A stretch of DNA of 8,954 nt, from the NCBI GenBank assembly GCA_937873665.1, contig CALMYW010000334.1, forward strand, positions 1 through 8,954, in the 5' to 3' direction. Under the pieces are notes generated by a model. The model made no database searches. It was not told the DNA's origin and saw nothing but the letters and a program-made list of their open reading frames with translations. This stretch comes from an uncultured Sphingorhabdus sp. (GTDB lineage: Bacteria; Pseudomonadota; Alphaproteobacteria; Sphingomonadales; Sphingomonadaceae). The translations under genes and the position numbers were made by a program. Position 1 is the stretch's first letter. Each line of letters starts with the position of its first letter. Below are positions 6,153 through 8,954 of this stretch, piece after piece.

Positions 6153-6416
6153 ATGGAATACGTTGAGAGATTGGCGGCGGAGCAGTTCGCAAACATCGAA
6201 ATTACCAGGTTCATGATACTGGACCTGTGGGTCAAGTCCTTGATCGATGAACGAGAACCGCTTGAGGCGGCCAGGCGCAACCGAGCACGGCAGCTCAAGT
6301 CTCTGCAAGCCGCAGTGGACCAATCACCAGACAGCTTCATTCGTCATGCGCTGCTCCGTCAGGCAGAACAGAATTGGTGCGAGATTGTGACGGCCCTCGA
6401 AGGCAGACCCGCCTGA
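6153..6416 (+). CDS. Small helical protein of unknown function (87 aa)
   Basis: The frame from ATG 6153 to TGA 6414-6416 encodes a soluble, mostly helical protein. It starts MEYVERLAAEQFANIEITRF, then has a basic middle (EAARRNRARQLKSLQAAVDQ) and ends HALLRQAEQNWCEIVTALEG. No signal peptide, membrane segment or known motif is visible. The GAAGG about ten bases upstream of the ATG is a modest ribosome binding site. The amino-acid pattern is that of a real protein. It is co-directional with the PilZ gene 53 bases downstream, with a short hairpin between them. Possible roles, such as DNA binding through the basic helix, would be guesses. Confidence 0.55.
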   Translation: MEYVERLAAEQFANIEITRFMILDLWVKSLIDEREPLEAARRNRARQLKSLQAAVDQSPDSFIRHALLRQAEQNWCEIVTALEGRPA

Positions 6417-6425
6417 TCGTCAAAT

Positions 6426-6440
6426 CGGCTCAACGAGCCG
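6426..6440. repeat. Short perfect hairpin between the small ORF and the PilZ gene
   Basis: CGGCTC and GAGCCG form a perfect 6-bp GC-rich stem with a three-base loop (AAC). It lies 10 bases after the stop codon of the upstream gene. There is no following T-run (TAGCATGA follows), so it is at best a weak terminator or a transcript-stabilising stem. Confidence 0.35.
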
Positions 6441-6469
6441 TAGCATGAATCCAGAGAACTGGTGACGGC

Positions 6470-6772
6470 ATGCACCGAGATGAAGATCGCAGTGGTATAA
6501 GGGCTAAGATGTCGATGCCGGTGCACGTCCGGAGTAGAACCGGCTTTCGCACGACCGCTGTGGTCACCAACCTGACCGAGGATGGCTGCTCGCTTCGGTT
6601 CGGATCGAGCCAGGAGAGCATGGGTCGTGATATCATCATCCAGCCCGAGGGGATGGAAGGGTGGGCCGGACGGGTTGTCTGGAAACAGGAAAGCAGCATC
6701 GGATTGCAGTTCGAACACCGCCTTTACGGTCCGGTCGTGGAGCACCTGGTCAAGCGGTTTCCCGCAAGTTGA
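6470..6772 (+). CDS. Single-domain PilZ protein (c-di-GMP receptor)
   Basis: This 100-residue cytoplasmic protein is made of one PilZ domain, the family of cyclic di-GMP receptors that control motility, polysaccharide and surface behaviour. The N-terminal RxxxR motif is present as RSGIR (Arg7, Arg11). The second binding motif (D/N-x-S/T-x-x-G) is NLTEDG (Asn34, Thr36, Gly39). The usual closing strand pattern GRVVWKQESSIGLQF follows at 67-81. Both ligand-binding motifs are intact, so binding is likely. The length is normal for stand-alone PilZ proteins. It lies on the same strand upstream of the exported DUF11 genes, but about 420 bases separate them, so co-transcription is not evident. The ribosome binding site is weak (GGTGA). 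The family call is good; the target is unknown. Confidence 0.85.
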   Translation: MHRDEDRSGIRAKMSMPVHVRSRTGFRTTAVVTNLTEDGCSLRFGSSQESMGRDIIIQPEGMEGWAGRVVWKQESSIGLQFEHRLYGPVVEHLVKRFPAS

Positions 6773-7192
6773 CAAGCGCAAGAGCACCGGAGGCAGCGCC
6801 ATACAGCGCCCCCTCCTCCATTGCCTGAGTCCGGAAGTCACCCTCGCTCTCGATCAAACGGTCAAGGCTGGCCACGTGCCAGGTGCAGTCATCAGCCTCG
6901 TCCTTGAAGCTCTCGACAATTGCGACCACGCCAGATGACAGTGTAGCGGCGACATTGAGGGGGCGCTGGAGGCCGCAAGGCTAATGCGTTGCAACCAATC
7001 GCTCCCAGGGGGTCAGCTGCAGTGCTCGCAGATTGCTCGCGCCTGACCTTGCAGGATGAAACCCTCCGTGCCTGAAGGTTGCCGGTCCATCAGCCTGCTT
7101 CACAGAGGATTCTCAGCCCAATGTCCTGAGAGTAAGTACTTTCCTGTAAGTGATAATTCGATGTTAACCATTAGAACATAGTTTACCCCCTC
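6773..7192. other. Gene-poor interval of 420 bp upstream of the DUF11 genes
   Basis: No convincing complete gene is present. From 6825 to about 7050 the + strand contains broken frames that look like coding remnants: VPGAVISLVLEALDNCDHA, then in another frame GDIEGALEAARLMRC. No start, ribosome binding site or recognised family goes with them. From about 7110 the sequence becomes AT-rich and is the probable promoter and leader of the DUF11 genes. It includes the near-repeats AGTAAGT and TGTAAGT and a TTAACCAT motif. No RNA gene is recognised. Confidence 0.5.
7152..7171 (+). promoter_or_regulatory. Candidate promoter/CtrA half-site before the DUF11 run
   Basis: GATAAT (7152-7157) resembles a -10 hexamer, but no good -35 box is at the right distance. 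TTAACCAT (7164-7171) exactly matches the half-site recognised by the alphaproteobacterial cell-cycle regulator CtrA, 21 bases before the start codon. An 8-base match in an AT-rich leader can occur by chance. Confidence 0.3.
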
Positions 7193-8185
7193 ATGAAGAG
7201 GGACCTCCAACATTTATCGTTCGTTCTAGCCGCTACAGCTTGCAGTGGTTTGTGCGGTGCATCGCTAGGTTCGACCTCGGCGATGGCAGCGGGTGTCAAG
7301 GCCGGTGTTCTCATCGAGAATACCGCCACGGCAAGTTACACCGCCGGCACCACCTCCGGGACCATCCAATCGAACAAGGTAACGGTTCGGGTTGACGAGC
7401 TGCTTGATGCTTCGGTGGCCGGACTTACCAGCTCGCTTTCGGCGAATTCTTCCGGTGAAGCCGTACTTGCCTACTCGTTGGTCAACACGGGCAACGGGCC
7501 AGAGTCATTTATCCTGTCCGCAAACCCTGCGGTCGCTGGCAATGACTTCGACGCCCAGATCACTTCGATTGTGATCGATAGCAACAGCAATGGCAGCTAC
7601 GATCCGGGCGTAGACCAGATTCTGGCAGCCGGAGCGGCGACCCCTGCACTCGACCCTGACGCGACGCTCAAGATTTTCGCGATCGTCTCCGTTCCTGCAG
7701 ATGCTGCAGACGGAGAGACCAGCCAGGTCACCCTGTGGGCCGAAGCAGCGACCGGAACCGGCGCACCGGGCACCACATTTGCCGGCGCCGGCGATGGTGG
7801 CGGCGATGCCGTCGTCGGACTTGCCGGGGCGAAGGCTAAGGCGGAAGATTCTCTCAGGGTTCGGACCGCAAACGTCACCCTCTCGAAGTCAGCATCCGTG
7901 CTCAATGGCTTCGGCAGCAATCAGCCGATCCCGGGTGCGATCATCAGTTACCGCATCGATGCGGCTGTTCAGGGTTCCGGTTCGGTCGAGCAACTCGTGG
8001 TCAGCGATGTCATCCCGGCCGGAACTTCTTACGAGGCCGGCTCGCTCATGCTCGACAATGTCACGTTGAGCGATGCCGCCGACAGTGACGCAGGTAGCGC
8101 GTCGGCAAGTGGAATCGCCGTCCAGCTGGGAACGACCGCAGGCGGGGTGACCCGCAGCATCACTTTCAAAGTCAAGATCAATTGA
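7193..8185 (+). CDS. Exported DUF11-type surface protein, 330 aa
   Basis: This is a secreted protein rich in Ala, Gly, Ser, Thr and Asp and almost free of Cys after the leader. Residues 1-32 form a signal peptide ending SAMA before AGVKAGV. The mature N-terminus (ENTATASYTAGT...SNKVTVRVDELLD) is a beta-rich motif repeated in the third gene of this run. The middle includes a calcium-loop-like segment, D129-S-N-S-N-G-S-Y-D-P-G-V-D141. The C-terminal third (about 225-330) is a DUF11-type Ig-like repeat with the typical PGAIISYRID, VVSDVIPAGTSYEAGSL and LSDAADSDAG segments. Such domains occur in large surface and extracellular proteins; no biochemical role is established. The ATG at 7193 has no Shine-Dalgarno sequence (TTTACCCCCTC precedes it), yet it is the start that gives a proper signal peptide. 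The next gene begins 11 bases after the stop. Confidence 0.85.
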   Translation: MKRDLQHLSFVLAATACSGLCGASLGSTSAMAAGVKAGVLIENTATASYTAGTTSGTIQSNKVTVRVDELLDASVAGLTSSLSANSSGEAVLAYSLVNTGNGPESFILSANPAVAGNDFDAQITSIVIDSNSNGSYDPGVDQILAAGAATPALDPDATLKIFAIVSVPADAADGETSQVTLWAEAATGTGAPGTTFAGAGDGGGDAVVGLAGAKAKAEDSLRVRTANVTLSKSASVLNGFGSNQPIPGAIISYRIDAAVQGSGSVEQLVVSDVIPAGTSYEAGSLMLDNVTLSDAADSDAGSASASGIAVQLGTTAGGVTRSITFKVKIN

Positions 8186-8196
8186 GGAGCAAGTCC

Positions 8197-8679
8197 ATGA
8201 GTGTCTATTCTGCTCTACGAGCGGCGCTGCTGATCGGAGCTGCCGCGTTTGCAGTGAACGTGCAGGCGCAGAGCGCCTCGCCGCTTCAACTGCACAGCGA
8301 CGTCAAGGTCGACAAGATTGTCACCGCCGATGGCCAAGCCAAGCATGTCCTGAGCGATCCCGAAGTGGTCGTTCCGGGTGATCGACTGCTGTTCCGCACC
8401 GAGTATCGCAACACTGGGGCCCAGGAGGTCACCGATTTTGTGGTCACCAATCCGCTTCCCCAGGGCGTTGCCCTGGATCCTGGCGCGAAGGCACCCGCCG
8501 AGGTGTCAATTGACGGCGGTGTAACCTGGGGGGGCCTCGCGACTCTTTCGGTCAAGGATGCCGCGACCGGATCCGAACGGCCAGCGCAGCTGAGCGATGT
8601 GACCCACGTCCGCTGGGTGCTCAAATCGGTGAAGCCCGGCGAGAATGGCGAAGTCACCTTCAACGCAATCGTCCGCTGA
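8197..8679 (+). CDS. Exported DUF11-type protein, 160 aa
   Basis: The start is ATG 8197, with GGAG seven bases upstream, just after the stop of the previous gene. An in-frame TTG at 8182 is a less likely start. A signal peptide (1-25, hydrophobic core ALLIGAAAFAV, ending VQAQ) leads to one Ig-like domain: LHSDVKVDKIVTADGQ, then VVVPGDRLLFRTEYRNTGAQ, VTDFVVTNPLPQGVALDPGA, EVSIDGGVTWGGLATLSVKD and HVRWVLKSVKPGENGEVTF. This is the DUF11 pattern with a single repeat. The mature protein has no Cys, no anchor and no LPXTG-like motif, so it is probably periplasmic or outer-surface. Genes of this kind next to a larger DUF11 protein suggest that the products work together, but no function is established. 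Confidence 0.85.
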   Translation: MSVYSALRAALLIGAAAFAVNVQAQSASPLQLHSDVKVDKIVTADGQAKHVLSDPEVVVPGDRLLFRTEYRNTGAQEVTDFVVTNPLPQGVALDPGAKAPAEVSIDGGVTWGGLATLSVKDAATGSERPAQLSDVTHVRWVLKSVKPGENGEVTFNAIVR

Positions 8680-8748
8680 AGCGGAGGTAGCCGCTCTGCC
8701 CGCAAGCGGTGAAACATGCGGGCGAATCGAGACGAAGGGAATTGAGAC
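8680..8748 (+). other. Intercistronic leader with two stems and a ribosome binding site
   Basis: AGCGG (8680-8684) can pair with CCGCT (8691-8695). GCCCGCA (8698-8704) pairs perfectly with TGCGGGC (8717-8723) around a 12-base loop. No T-run follows, so termination is not expected. AAGGGA at 8735-8740 is a good ribosome binding site eight bases before the ATG at 8749. The stems may adjust the stoichiometry of the second and third products by stabilising or cutting the mRNA. Confidence 0.4.
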
Positions 8749-8954
8749 ATGAAACGCTCCACAAGATGGCTTGTGGCGGTGAGCGCGATCACCATGTCCG
8801 CCCTGGGTGCCCAGTCTGCGCATGCGGCGGGAACCAGTGCGGGCACCACGATCACGAACACGGTCACGGTCGACTACAAGGTTGGCACCATTTCGCAGAC
8901 CGCGAAGACGGCTACGAACAGCTTCAAGGTTGACCGCAAGGTCAACGTGCTCGT
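8749..8954 (+). CDS. Exported DUF11-type protein, N-terminal part (runs off the window)
   Basis: The start ATG at 8749 has a clear ribosome binding site (AAGGGA). A signal peptide (MKRSTRWLVAVSAITMSALG..HA) is followed by AAGTSAGTTITNTVTVDYKV and a SFKVDRKVNVLV segment. The mature N-terminus matches that of the first gene in the run in both pattern and spacing (AGxxAGxxIxNTxTxxY, about 15 residues, then N...VxxD). The two genes are therefore paralogues with the 160-residue gene between them. Only 68 codons are in the window; the full protein is probably similar to or larger than the first. Confidence 0.8.
   Translation, partial: MKRSTRWLVAVSAITMSALGAQSAHAAGTSAGTTITNTVTVDYKVGTISQTAKTATNSFKVDRKVNVL

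Noticed and set aside
6359..6841. 160-residue - strand frame over the PilZ gene
   Set aside because: It is antisense to a PilZ domain with conserved motifs and resembles no family I recognise.
6582..6938. 118-residue + strand frame overlapping the PilZ gene as a real gene
   Set aside because: Its first 60 residues are an out-of-frame reading of the PilZ gene; only its tail beyond 6820 looks protein-like, and that is reported separately as a remnant.
7597..8867. Long - strand frames across the DUF11 genes
   Set aside because: They are antisense to genes with signal peptides and conserved repeats, a typical high-GC artefact.
1..8954. CRISPR array, tRNA or rRNA genes
   Set aside because: No regularly spaced direct repeats and no tRNA-like or rRNA-like segment were seen on either strand.

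Overview
The window looks like an accessory, insertion-sequence-rich stretch from a high-GC alphaproteobacterium, most likely a member of the Sphingomonadales. That placement is an inference from the transposase types, the S24-peptidase gene remnant and the style of the secreted DUF11 proteins. No rRNA, tRNA or taxonomic marker gene is present to confirm it.

Left part (1-4276): a junkyard of transposable elements around one intact cargo operon. It opens inside an IS5-family (IS427-like) element on the + strand that ends at 690. A 5' fragment of the same element lies on the - strand at 4052-4276. Between them lie an IS630-type transposase remnant broken by a 10-G run, a 96-bp palindromic element with about 30-bp inverted arms, an IS3-type OrfA remnant, a doubtful small ORF, and a complete two-component system on the - strand. 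In that system a FixJ-type response regulator (3298-3948) overlaps a membrane histidine kinase (1940-3301) by a GTGA junction. The kinase membrane domain is strikingly AT-rich compared with its surroundings.

Middle part (4277-6152): decaying genes. A CI-like repressor (HTH end plus S24/LexA peptidase) has lost its 5' end to the IS5 fragment and carries a nonsense codon and two frameshifts. It shares a TGATG junction with an apparently intact small secreted cysteine-containing protein. An IS66-type TnpC remnant follows on the - strand, then an AT-rich hairpin.

Right part (6153-8954): ordinary, healthy-looking genes. They are a small helical protein of unknown function, a single-domain PilZ protein with the c-di-GMP-binding residues, a roughly 420-bp gene-poor interval, and a co-directional run of three exported DUF11-type surface proteins. 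The third is cut by the window edge. The first and third are paralogues at their mature N-termini. A sequence matching the alphaproteobacterial CtrA half-site lies just upstream of the run.

The two parts worth following are the DUF11 trio, a probable secreted or surface-assembly operon with no known function, and the IS-bounded two-component system. Everything else reads as mobile-element debris.
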